Below are positions 24,500-32,558 of a stretch of DNA of 64,000 bases, piece by piece (positions within the stretch are counted from its first letter, which is position 1; every line of letters starts with the position of its first letter). The DNA is from Bacteroidales bacterium (lineage in GTDB: Bacteria; Bacteroidota; Bacteroidia; Bacteroidales; JAAYJT01), in assembly GCA_014860575.1 (NCBI GenBank), contig JACZJK010000056.1, positions 62,001 through 126,000 on the forward strand, written 5' to 3'. The notes below the pieces were generated by a model, which ran no database searches, had not been told where the DNA came from, and saw only the letters and a program-made list of their open reading frames with translations. A program made the position numbers and the translations under genes.

Positions 24500-24800
24500 G
24501 TTAAGATGGGAGGAAAGTTTAGAGGGTTTAGAAGTTTAGAGGGTTTAGGGGTTGGTTACTGGTTACTGGTTGCTGGTTGCTGGTTCGAGGTTAATAATTC
24601 TAATGTTCTATTATTTTAGTGTTCTATTGTTGGTTCAAGGTTCGAGGTTCAATGTTCAAAGTTCCGGGTTAAGAGAGATTCAACTATTTTGTGAACTGCT
24701 GCTGCCGCTGCCTACTGCCGGTTTTCAGGGTTCATAAATCGAATGTTCTATTGTTCTATTATTGGTTCAAAGTTCAAAGGCTCAAGGGTTAAAAGTTTAG
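24500..24800. repeat. Cluster of degenerate word repeats
   Basis: The 378-bp gap 24440-24817 has no gene. It holds, in order, TTTAGAGGG words, CTGGTTACTGGTTGCTGG words, GTTCTATTGTTCTATT words and GGTTCAAGGTTCGAGGTTC words. The same word families recur near 45660-45770, 20130-20160 and 52019-52115. Confidence 0.7.
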
Positions 24801-24817
24801 AAGGTTTAGAGAAGGAA

Positions 24818-25705
24818 TTATTCATTTCCAACATAAGGAAATACGGTATCAATCCAGCGGTCTTCGGTGATAAAGAATGAACCGAAGCTTTCCCATTTTG
24901 CAAGAATACGGTTTTCTTTCATTTGCGCTGCGTTGAGGCCATCCTGTTTTGCATCTGCAATAATTTCAATGGTTTCTTCGAGGTTCGATAACCATTCCTG
25001 CAATTGCTGCATGTTGTAAACCGGGCCATGTCCGCCAACAACCACTGCATCCTGTGGGAAGTGTTTAATAATCCATTTCACATTGTTGATGTAACCCAAT
25101 GGATTTCCACCTTGGCCGGTGTCAACGTAAGGGAAATAATCGGCAAAAAGCAAATCGCCTACCATCAGCACATTTGATCCGCTGAAATAAATGATCACAT
25201 CTCCTGCTGTATGGCCTTCCGGAAGGTGATACATTTGCAACACCTGTCCGTTAAATTCCATGTTAAATGTTCCCTCGAATGTGAAGTTTGGAATACCTTG
25301 CTGGGGCATAGGGCCGGGAACGCGATCGCCCTGTTTTCGGTCGGAGGTAAGCCATGTTTTAACAGAATGATGCGAAATGATGGTAGCGCCTTTGCCAAGT
25401 TCAACATTCCCACCGGTATGATCGCCATGCAGGTGGGTGTTAAGCAGGTATTTAACAGTATGACTGGTAATGCGTTTGAGTGTATCCAGCAATTGCGAAG
25501 TGGTTTGTTCATAGGCAGCATCAATCACCATAAGGCCGTCATCGCCTGTAAAGGCCACCACCGTAACAATATCGCCAACAAACAAACGGTGGATGCCGGG
25601 AGCCAGCTCAGTGTGGCTGACATGCATTGTTGAATAATCTCGTTGGGCAAAACCAAGGATGGGAACCAGAAGAATAAGATGGATAAGCTTTTTCATAATC
25701 CGCAT
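24818..25705 (-). CDS. Secreted MBL-fold metallo-hydrolase
   Basis: A 295-residue protein with a signal peptide (KLIHLILLVPILGFAQ; start at 25705 or 25696). The metallo-beta-lactamase core is intact: NTHLHGDHTGG supplies the HxHxDH zinc ligands, and GHTAGDVIIYF, VLMVGDLLFADYFPYVD and VVVGGHGPVY give the later ligands. The spacing is that of broad MBL hydrolases rather than a clinical lactamase with known signature, so beta-lactam activity is not implied. It lies 70 bp after the LolA-like gene on the same strand and may be the last gene of that operon. Confidence 0.85.
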   Translation of the reverse strand: MRIMKKLIHLILLVPILGFAQRDYSTMHVSHTELAPGIHRLFVGDIVTVVAFTGDDGLMVIDAAYEQTTSQLLDTLKRITSHTVKYLLNTHLHGDHTGGNVELGKGATIISHHSVKTWLTSDRKQGDRVPGPMPQQGIPNFTFEGTFNMEFNGQVLQMYHLPEGHTAGDVIIYFSGSNVLMVGDLLFADYFPYVDTGQGGNPLGYINNVKWIIKHFPQDAVVVGGHGPVYNMQQLQEWLSNLEETIEIIADAKQDGLNAAQMKENRILAKWESFGSFFITEDRWIDTVFPYVGNE

Positions 25706-25775
25706 TTTTGTTTAACTCTAAACAATAAAATTCAGTCCTTGTTCTTTGGCTTCACAAATACTGTAACTCAGAAGC

Positions 25776-26519
25776 TTACTGTTTCAAGGCTGCTTTAGTG
25801 AAAATGTATTCAGGAATTTCCTGATTAAACCTGATGTTTGTTATTTTAAAAGCAGTTCCCTCACCTTCCTTTAGCATGTCTTTGAAAATCATCGTAGTCG
25901 GAAACCAACGCCCTTCAATTTTCTGAACATCCTTCAATTCAGTTCTTTTCAGAAGCTGGCCGCTCTTTGCAAACATTTCCTGCAACAAGGGTACATAACG
26001 TTCTGAATCAACCCAGACTTTCTGGGAATGGTAGGCGGCGTCGCTGACCTTCGCTGTAAGTTCGAGCACCAGGGTGTGACGATCTTCAATAATTTCTTCG
26101 CCGGTAATCACTGCATTGTAGATGTCGGTGAGTTTTCTGTCATCCATCATGTCTTCGTAAGAGAGATCGGAGCCCATCACCGATTGTTTCAGCATATGAC
26201 CTGAAATTTGTATGGTGCGATCGGTAGAAGGGGAATAGATCCATAGCTGGTTTTCCAGTTTAAGCATTTTTGTTCCCTGTTCCCTTGGTGGAGATAAATA
26301 CTCTGTAAATGCTTGTTTCTCGCCAACCGAATAGGTTCGTGAAGTTATAGTCCGGCTGCTTCGCCTTCCATGAATCGTCATACTTGATTCTACTATCCGG
26401 TTTTCGGATGACAGGTTCTGATCCACTTTTTCAAGGATTTTATCGGCATCCTGAGCGCAAAGACCCAAGGTAATGGTACTTAATAGAAAAATACCGAATC
26501 TTAATTTATATACTTTCAT
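25776..26519 (-). CDS. LolA-like outer-membrane lipoprotein-sorting protein
   Basis: About 247 residues from ATG 26519 with a signal peptide (FGIFLLSTITLGLCAQ). The half-barrel family signature is visible in IVESSMTIHGRRSSRTITSR and QLWIYSPSTDRTIQISGHML, then KQSVMGSDLSYEDMMDDRKL, as in COG2834 periplasmic carriers. It would shuttle a lipid or acylated molecule between inner and outer membrane. It is directly downstream of two FtsX-type permeases and an ATPase, so it probably receives cargo from them. Confidence 0.82.
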   Translation of the reverse strand: MKVYKLRFGIFLLSTITLGLCAQDADKILEKVDQNLSSENRIVESSMTIHGRRSSRTITSRTYSVGEKQAFTEYLSPPREQGTKMLKLENQLWIYSPSTDRTIQISGHMLKQSVMGSDLSYEDMMDDRKLTDIYNAVITGEEIIEDRHTLVLELTAKVSDAAYHSQKVWVDSERYVPLLQEMFAKSGQLLKRTELKDVQKIEGRWFPTTMIFKDMLKEGEGTAFKITNIRFNQEIPEYIFTKAALKQ

Positions 26520-26610
26520 TTCTTTTAAGTTTCTGATGATTAACAATTTATTTACCAACTCTATAGAATAACTTTAAGTTGCAAACTGTTTTTCCTGTTG
26601 CCAGCTTTTT

Positions 26611-27885
26611 TCAAGCTTCCAATTCTTTAAACAGTTTTGCCGTTTGCCGCTTATAAATCCCAATTCCCGAAAGCAAAGTTCCTATCACGGTAGAGAGCAA
26701 GCCTGGCACAAACCCGATATAATAATCCATCGGTGTGATACGGGCCCGTATTTCTGAGGGCATCATGATTGCAGCACCTTCCATCATGCCGCTGATATCA
26801 ATGCCATAAGTCTGGATCAGCCACGCAAAGAACAAGCCAAACATGGTTCCTACAACTGACCCTGCAAGGCCGATAAAAACTGATTCGTAGATCATGGTTC
26901 GGTAAACATGTCCTTTTTCTTCACCCATAGCCAGCCTGATCCCGATTTCGCCATAGCGGCGCAAACCTCCCAATAAACCGGCATTCCACAAAACAAGCGA
27001 CATAGCAAACACAAATACCATCGAAATGTAAAGCGCCCATACTTTTGAAAGTGCAACATAGGTTCCCAAACCACCCTGCTGACTAAGGCTTTTCATTACA
27101 GGTGCAAATTCATCCGTGAGTTCTTCATGCTTTTCGTTGAAAGTTTTTGCAGTTTTTATGGCCAGGTCATCATCATAAAAATTTCCGGACAGGAAACCCA
27201 CAATTTCACCTGCGGCATCATTCATATCGAGTGCAAATCTCACATCTTCGATATCAGCAATAACTGCGCCCCTGTCCATTGCTTCAATCCCAAAGGCCAC
27301 GGTACCAGATATCTTAAAGTTGTGCATAATCATCGCAGCATTCATGGTTGAACTGATCAGTGTAACATCATCACCTGGAAATACATTGAGTTTTTGTGCA
27401 AATTCATCGCTCAATAATATTTCACCCGGGTTTTGGGGCAGCCCTCCCCGAACAACTGAGTTTCTGAGGTTCAAACGCTGTATTTCCTTCGAAGATGGTG
27501 ATAAGAGATCAATCCCAAGCCCAAAGGCCGGGCCTTGAGACCTGGTCTCACCAGATTCATTGGGGGCGTCAATTAAACCACCAAACTGAATTCTTGAGGT
27601 CCAATCCATTAGAGGAAAATCACTTTGCAATTCTTCTTGAAGACTGCTGACTTCCAGTAGGGCAAGGTCGTTAGGGATCATGTCCATATTTTCTGCATAA
27701 GCTCGGGTCATCACCTTAACATGACCTGCGTTAAACCTGGCATTCATTTCAATGGCGTCGCCCATGAATCCGGTTATATATGCATGCATTAGCACAGTGA
27801 GCATCACACCTATGGCCACCACAATGATGGGCAACCTGCTGCGACTCTTATCGCGCAGCAATCCTTTGATCAGAAATTTTATCAT
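26611..27885 (-). CDS. FtsX-type (LolCE/MacB-like) ABC transporter permease
   Basis: 424 residues: one N-terminal membrane helix (LPIIVVAIGVMLTVLMHAYI), a large periplasmic domain, then three helices of the FtsX core (VWALYISMVFVFAMSLVLWN, a segment with SVFIGLAGSVVGTMFGLFFA, and IGFVPGLLSTVIGTLLSGIG). This is the topology of LolC/LolE and MacB, which extract or push substrates without a classical channel. The start ATG overlaps the stop of the other permease (ATGA). It pairs with that permease as a likely heterodimer. Confidence 0.88.
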   Translation of the reverse strand: MIKFLIKGLLRDKSRSRLPIIVVAIGVMLTVLMHAYITGFMGDAIEMNARFNAGHVKVMTRAYAENMDMIPNDLALLEVSSLQEELQSDFPLMDWTSRIQFGGLIDAPNESGETRSQGPAFGLGIDLLSPSSKEIQRLNLRNSVVRGGLPQNPGEILLSDEFAQKLNVFPGDDVTLISSTMNAAMIMHNFKISGTVAFGIEAMDRGAVIADIEDVRFALDMNDAAGEIVGFLSGNFYDDDLAIKTAKTFNEKHEELTDEFAPVMKSLSQQGGLGTYVALSKVWALYISMVFVFAMSLVLWNAGLLGGLRRYGEIGIRLAMGEEKGHVYRTMIYESVFIGLAGSVVGTMFGLFFAWLIQTYGIDISGMMEGAAIMMPSEIRARITPMDYYIGFVPGLLSTVIGTLLSGIGIYKRQTAKLFKELEA

Positions 27886-29057
27886 TGCAGTTTCCCCCTT
27901 AATGCTTCAGTTGGGTTCATTTTTGCGATTTTCCTTGAAGGAATGTAGCTTACCACTGCCGTTGTGAGTGTTAGAAGTAATACGGTTGACACCACCAGCC
28001 CGACACTGTAAACCGGGAAAAGTGTTGGTGCCATCGCCATTCCAAACTGGCTGCTATCAACAGGCATGGTCCACCCGACTTTTGCCTGCCAGGCGAGAAA
28101 CGGGATTCCGTAGGCAGCAGCAACGATGGCTGCCATCACCGCATGCATGGTTCCTTCAACTGTAAATAACCCCACTACTTCTCCTCTTGTATATCCAAGC
28201 GCAACATAAGTTCCGATTTCTTTCTGACGCCGGAAGATGGAAAGTACCTGGGTGTCGAAGATGGCAAGCATGGCAAGCAGGATTAAAATTCCATACATGA
28301 TTGACTGGCCTACTGTCTTGCTCTTTATCATATCATCAACCTGTTTTGTCAGTTCTGACTTTGACTTTAGCATCCAGCCTGCGATTTCGGGCCGGGCAAC
28401 TTGTTCGTTGCTGATAGTCATAACTGTGGCGTGATTTGGCAATAACATCATGTCCCATAGTTTTTCCAGGGGTATATAGATTTGTGAAGCTTCCGCTGCA
28501 GGAACATTGCTTGAGAAGATTTCCACGATCACTATTTCAGTTGCATCGAATGTGCCGTTCACATCGCGCCAACGCAAGGTTGTGTAATCACCAATTTTAA
28601 GACGGGCGCTGTTTGCGGTCATGGAACCTATAAAGACCGGGATCGCATCTGTTAAAGTATCAAGTTTATGCGAAGGCAATTTAAAGATGTTTTGCTCAGG
28701 GCGAATTCCTTTGATCATAATTGATTGCGTGCGCCCTTGCGGAAAAATACTGCCCTGCACGATGAGAAAAGGTTCCATTTCACCATTTGCGATTTCGGTA
28801 CTAAATTCATCAGGAATTTGTGCATGGCTGTCAGTTAGGGTAAAAGGATCGAAAGGATCATAGTCTTCATGCCAATACTGGCCATGCCCGATTTCGTAGT
28901 TAGTCATATCGTTCTTGGCCTGGTAATCCCAACCGGTCATTACTCCTTTGAGCCAAATGATGATCACAAAGGAAAATGACAACACTATTACATTGAGCCA
29001 GGTTCTTAGCCCGGCGCCTATCAGATTGCGGTATGCAAGTTTGATTGCTAATAACAT
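27882..29057 (-). CDS. FtsX-type (LolCE/MacB-like) ABC transporter permease
   Basis: 391 residues of the same topology as the neighbouring permease: one helix near residue 20, a periplasmic domain of about 230 residues, then helices around SIMYGILILLAMLAIFDTQV, TMHAVMAAIVAAAYGIPFLA and a C-terminal one (YSVGLVVSTVLLLTLTTAVV). It ends with the conserved motif MNPTEALRGK, frequent in MacB-type permeases. It lies 12 bp after the ATPase gene and overlaps the next permease by 4 bp. Confidence 0.88.
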   Translation of the reverse strand: MLLAIKLAYRNLIGAGLRTWLNVIVLSFSFVIIIWLKGVMTGWDYQAKNDMTNYEIGHGQYWHEDYDPFDPFTLTDSHAQIPDEFSTEIANGEMEPFLIVQGSIFPQGRTQSIMIKGIRPEQNIFKLPSHKLDTLTDAIPVFIGSMTANSARLKIGDYTTLRWRDVNGTFDATEIVIVEIFSSNVPAAEASQIYIPLEKLWDMMLLPNHATVMTISNEQVARPEIAGWMLKSKSELTKQVDDMIKSKTVGQSIMYGILILLAMLAIFDTQVLSIFRRQKEIGTYVALGYTRGEVVGLFTVEGTMHAVMAAIVAAAYGIPFLAWQAKVGWTMPVDSSQFGMAMAPTLFPVYSVGLVVSTVLLLTLTTAVVSYIPSRKIAKMNPTEALRGKLQ

Positions 29058-29069
29058 TGTTGCCGGATT

Positions 29070-29762
29070 TTAATTTGCTGAAATTATTTCGTCTTTATCA
29101 ACCCTGCCGTCTAGCAGGAAGATTTTCCTTCGCAGGTAACTGATCACTTTGTCATCATGGGTGGCAAATAGAAAAGTTGTGTTTAGCTCACGGTTCAGAT
29201 TTACCATGGTTTTAAGGATGTTATGCGAATTGGTTGCATCGAGGTTGGCGGTGGGCTCATCTGCAAGAACCAATGAAGGCCTTTTAACCATGGCTCGTGC
29301 AATGGCTACTCTCTGACATTCTCCACCTGAAAGCTGCGGCGGCTTTGATTTAACCTTATCTGTCAACCCAACCCATTCCAGTGCATCCATCACCATTTTT
29401 TTCCTCTCTGATGCCGAATAGCTGAGGAGCAATAACGGAAACTCAACGTTTTCAAATACTGTGTGAACCTGCAAAAGGTTGTAGCTCTGAAAAATGAACC
29501 CAAGGTTTTCTTTACGAAGCCGTGCAGCTTCCCTGGAGCTAAGTTTCCCGATTGATTTTCCAAGTACATTCACATCGCCCGAGGATGGCACATCCAGTGA
29601 TCCTATTATGTTTAGAAGCGTTGTTTTTCCAGAGCCACTTGGACCAATCAGGCCGGCAAATTCCCCCTTCTCGAAATTCAGGTCAATGCCTTTAAGAGCA
29701 ACAAACTCACCTTTTCCCATTGGGAATTTCTTGGTGAGATTTTGAATTTGAATTGTTTCCAT
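29070..29762 (-). CDS. LolD/MacB-type ABC transporter ATPase
   Basis: A 230-residue nucleotide-binding subunit. Walker A GPSGSGKTT is at about 40-48, the Q-loop in FIFQSYNLL, the signature LSGGECQRVAIARAM (LSGGE, with Cys in place of the usual Gln), Walker B LVLADEPTANLD and the switch His in FATHDDKV. The length and insert-free shape are those of the LolD family. It powers the two permeases that follow in the operon. Confidence 0.92.
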   Translation of the reverse strand: METIQIQNLTKKFPMGKGEFVALKGIDLNFEKGEFAGLIGPSGSGKTTLLNIIGSLDVPSSGDVNVLGKSIGKLSSREAARLRKENLGFIFQSYNLLQVHTVFENVEFPLLLLSYSASERKKMVMDALEWVGLTDKVKSKPPQLSGGECQRVAIARAMVKRPSLVLADEPTANLDATNSHNILKTMVNLNRELNTTFLFATHDDKVISYLRRKIFLLDGRVDKDEIISAN

Positions 29763-29791
29763 TTTTTAAGTTTTATAGTATAATAAAATCG

Positions 29792-30925
29792 TTAATGATT
29801 ATATACCACCATCACCTGCAACCCTTTACCGCCATAGAGCATCCTGTCAGTATTTTGTGCAGGCATGTTGTAAATTTCCGGATTCCAGTAGGCCATCAGG
29901 TTGAAATCGAACTTGTTAAATTGTTTCCCCCAGTTAATGAAGTTGTAAAATGAGTTATTCATCCAATCGTAGTAGATGATTGCCTGCAGATTATCAAAAA
30001 TACTTACCGGATAACTGGTTGCTAAACCTGAGAACCAGTAGTTAGCGCTGAAAGCAAATGGTTTGCGGTCGAATGAAAAAAGAAGTTGCTCAAAAACCAT
30101 GTTTAGGCCGTTCCCGATACCGAAAGTGTAATCCAAACCTACGTTGAAAATCTGCTGGTTCGTCAAGCTGCCCACATTTTTACTTTTGGTAATCCAGGCA
30201 GCTTCGAACCAAAGGCCAACTCCAACATCCCATTTGCCATCAATGCCGAAGCGGTTTTCAGCAACTTCATCAAAGGCAATTGAAGGGCTGTCAAACTTCC
30301 TCGTGTCAGCAACCCTGAAATGGTAGGTAAACGCAGTTTCTCCGCCGCCTAAGGGCGATTGATACCTGCCGCCAAATTCCGGATACTGTTGATCGGTTTT
30401 GCCGGTTTCCCACATTTTGGGTTCTTTGTTGCCCCATAGGCCCCAGATCCAGAGGTTCGCATTATTGAGAAAGTAATATCTTCCGAGTAATCCCCAAACA
30501 CCATCGGTGAGCTGCAAGGGGTCGCGCGGATCAACCTGGTCGAACCACATGAGTGGCCTCAGCATCATTGCCGACCCGAAGTTTATTTTCTGCAAACCCA
30601 GGCGCAATTCAAACTGCTTGCCCGAATAGCGGGCCCAGGCACGATAGGGTTTGAGGTTGCCATCAGTTTCAAACTGACTAAATGGCTCCATACCCACATT
30701 ACCGTATATGTTTGCCGATGCCTCAAAATCAATAAGGTTTTTTTGTGGAAGGTTTATACTATAGTTGAGTTGGGGAATGTAACGGCCACCTGTCCAAAGT
30801 TGCAATTCATTAGTTGGATTGTAATGCGTATAGGCTGATAGCTGCCCTTTGAATATAAGCGTATCTTGAGCGTTCGACAGGATCGCAAAAGAGAACATGA
30901 GCAATATCAGGTTTATTGTTTTCAT
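29792..30925 (-). CDS. Outer-membrane beta-barrel protein of the ABC export operon
   Basis: About 377 residues from ATG 30925. The signal peptide (MKTINLILLMFSFAILSNAQ) is followed by alternating amphipathic strands rich in aromatic residues. The segment RLGLQKINFGSAMMLRPLMW followed by FDQVDPRDPLQLTDGVWG resembles DUF1302/alginate-export-like barrels (RQxxNWG...VDPRD). Starting 1 bp after the TetR stop and ending 29 bp before the ATPase gene, it is a good candidate for the outer-membrane exit or acceptor of whatever the ABC unit exports. The family call is by eye. Confidence 0.7.
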   Translation of the reverse strand: MKTINLILLMFSFAILSNAQDTLIFKGQLSAYTHYNPTNELQLWTGGRYIPQLNYSINLPQKNLIDFEASANIYGNVGMEPFSQFETDGNLKPYRAWARYSGKQFELRLGLQKINFGSAMMLRPLMWFDQVDPRDPLQLTDGVWGLLGRYYFLNNANLWIWGLWGNKEPKMWETGKTDQQYPEFGGRYQSPLGGGETAFTYHFRVADTRKFDSPSIAFDEVAENRFGIDGKWDVGVGLWFEAAWITKSKNVGSLTNQQIFNVGLDYTFGIGNGLNMVFEQLLFSFDRKPFAFSANYWFSGLATSYPVSIFDNLQAIIYYDWMNNSFYNFINWGKQFNKFDFNLMAYWNPEIYNMPAQNTDRMLYGGKGLQVMVVYNH

Positions 30926-30926
30926 T

Positions 30927-31511
30927 TCAGTTGCGGGGGGAAATTCCGTAAGCAATCAGATTGGCCAGTTCCATTATTAATTCCTGCGGATTGGCATACA
31001 GTTGCTGAACTTTCTCATCATTGGCAAGTTCAATCAGTTTCTGACCTGCGAACAGGATTATTTCTGGCTTAAAATCTTCACGAAACCAGCCCTTGTTTTG
31101 TCCCGATCTGAAATCTTCAATAATGTTTTGCCAGTATTCATTTGTTTTTTGCTCAATATAAGTTGATAAGCCCAGGTCGGGGTTGCGATAGAAATCCTGG
31201 ATAAACTCATGGCTCACATCGGCTGTCCCTTCCATTTTAAGCGTTAATAATCCATGCATACGTTCGTTTACTGTCAGATCCTCAGTCATCAAATTCTTGA
31301 ATTTATCCATCGCGCCCTCCACCACTGCATCAAACACAGCTTTTGCCAACTCAAGTTTGTTGGGGTAGTATTTGTAAAATGTCATCTTACTTATGTTGGC
31401 CTTCCGGCAAACCTCCTCGATGGTGACACGTTTGAAACCATGCTTCCAGAATAGATCGTGGGCGGTTTGCATCATGGCCTTGTATTTTGCAACGTTCTTA
31501 ATAATATTCAT
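30927..31511 (-). CDS. TetR family transcriptional regulator
   Basis: A 194-residue regulator. The N-terminal TetR helix-turn-helix is clear (HGFKRVTIEEVCRKANISKM followed by TFYKYYPNK); the C-terminal ligand domain is diverse. It is the first gene of the leftward export operon (only 1 bp from the barrel gene) and probably represses it together with itself through sites in the 155-bp spacer to prmC. The inducer is presumably a molecule handled by the exporter. Confidence 0.88.
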   Translation of the reverse strand: MNIIKNVAKYKAMMQTAHDLFWKHGFKRVTIEEVCRKANISKMTFYKYYPNKLELAKAVFDAVVEGAMDKFKNLMTEDLTVNERMHGLLTLKMEGTADVSHEFIQDFYRNPDLGLSTYIEQKTNEYWQNIIEDFRSGQNKGWFREDFKPEIILFAGQKLIELANDEKVQQLYANPQELIMELANLIAYGISPRN

Positions 31512-31654
31512 TTGTTTAATCTTACGAATTGACAGCTAATGTACGATAAAATTAATATCAAACAATAAACGTAAGAAAAATATTTTTCTGTAATTTAAGT
31601 TCACATATTAAACCCCAGGTTCCTACACTTTTTTTTTCTAACCCCAAAGCATAA

Positions 31655-31662
31655 TAACTTTG
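31655..31662 (+). promoter_or_regulatory. Possible -7 box TAACTTTG abutting the prmC start
   Basis: TAACTTTG matches TAnnTTTG but ends only 4 bp before the prmC ATG, so transcription would start at or inside the start codon, giving a leaderless mRNA. The -33 region is a T-run without a clear TTG. Confidence 0.3.
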
Positions 31663-31666
31663 CGCC

Positions 31667-32554
31667 ATGGCAAAATTTACAGAAATATCTGCAACCCTTC
31701 TATTTCGGCAAATGCGTTCACAACTTGAGTCAGAATACTCGCCCAATGAATCAAGGCAATTTGCCATGATTTTACTTGATCATTTTGCCGGAATAGATAT
31801 CAGGGAAATGATCATCAATCCAGGCCGCATCGTGGAAAGATCAACGCAAGAAAAGATTAATCAATCTGTTTTACGGTTATTGAAGCATGAGCCAATTCAG
31901 TACATTACCGGCATCGCTCATTTTTGTGGCTATGAGTTTCGTGTAAACCCGGACGTGCTGATCCCAAGGCCAGAAACCGAAGAGCTGGTACGCTTGGTGC
32001 TGGAAGATTATGCTGATCAACACAATTTAAAGATTGCTGATTTGGGAACCGGCAGTGGCTGCATCGCCATTTCGTTGTGGCTCAGATTCCAGGATGCAAG
32101 TGTGGATGCTTTTGATATTTCTGCTGAAGCGCTAACAATTGCCAGGAAAAACAATATTGAATTTGGTGCAAGGGTTTCTTTTTTTCAAACTGACCTTTGT
32201 GATCCGAACCTATGGCCAAATGAAAACTATGATGTAATCGTAAGCAATCCGCCGTATATCCCGATTAAAAACAAAGAATTATTGCCCATCAATGTTGCCT
32301 GGTTCGAACCGGCGACTGCCCTTTTTGTGCCTGATAACGACCCGCTTCTATTTTATAGGATCATTGCTGATTTCGCAAACTCACGGCTTAAGAAAAATGG
32401 GCAAGTATATATGGAAGTACACGAAGATTTTGCCGATAAGGTTGTTGAGCTGTTTGTAAAATCAAGTTTCGATCCTGTAGTGCTCCGTAAGGATATCAAC
32501 GGTAAGAACCGTATGGTGAAAGCACGGAAGTCAGCAGACCATACAGACTATTGA
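31667..32554 (+). CDS. prmC: Peptide chain release factor N5-glutamine methyltransferase
   Basis: A 295-residue SAM-dependent enzyme that methylates the GGQ glutamine of release factors RF1 and RF2. It shows IPRPETEELV (99-108), the SAM motif LGTGSG (126-131) and the catalytic NPPY (194-197). The N-terminal helical domain (residues 1-80) recognises the release factor. It is convergent with glgB, with 4 bp between stops. Confidence 0.95.
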   Translation: MAKFTEISATLLFRQMRSQLESEYSPNESRQFAMILLDHFAGIDIREMIINPGRIVERSTQEKINQSVLRLLKHEPIQYITGIAHFCGYEFRVNPDVLIPRPETEELVRLVLEDYADQHNLKIADLGTGSGCIAISLWLRFQDASVDAFDISAEALTIARKNNIEFGARVSFFQTDLCDPNLWPNENYDVIVSNPPYIPIKNKELLPINVAWFEPATALFVPDNDPLLFYRIIADFANSRLKKNGQVYMEVHEDFADKVVELFVKSSFDPVVLRKDINGKNRMVKARKSADHTDY

Positions 32555-32558
32555 AATA

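Noticed and set aside
24818-25705. Metallo-beta-lactamase resistance gene
   Set aside because: Zinc ligands are those of the general MBL-fold superfamily; nothing specific to beta-lactamases was seen, and its context is an export operon.
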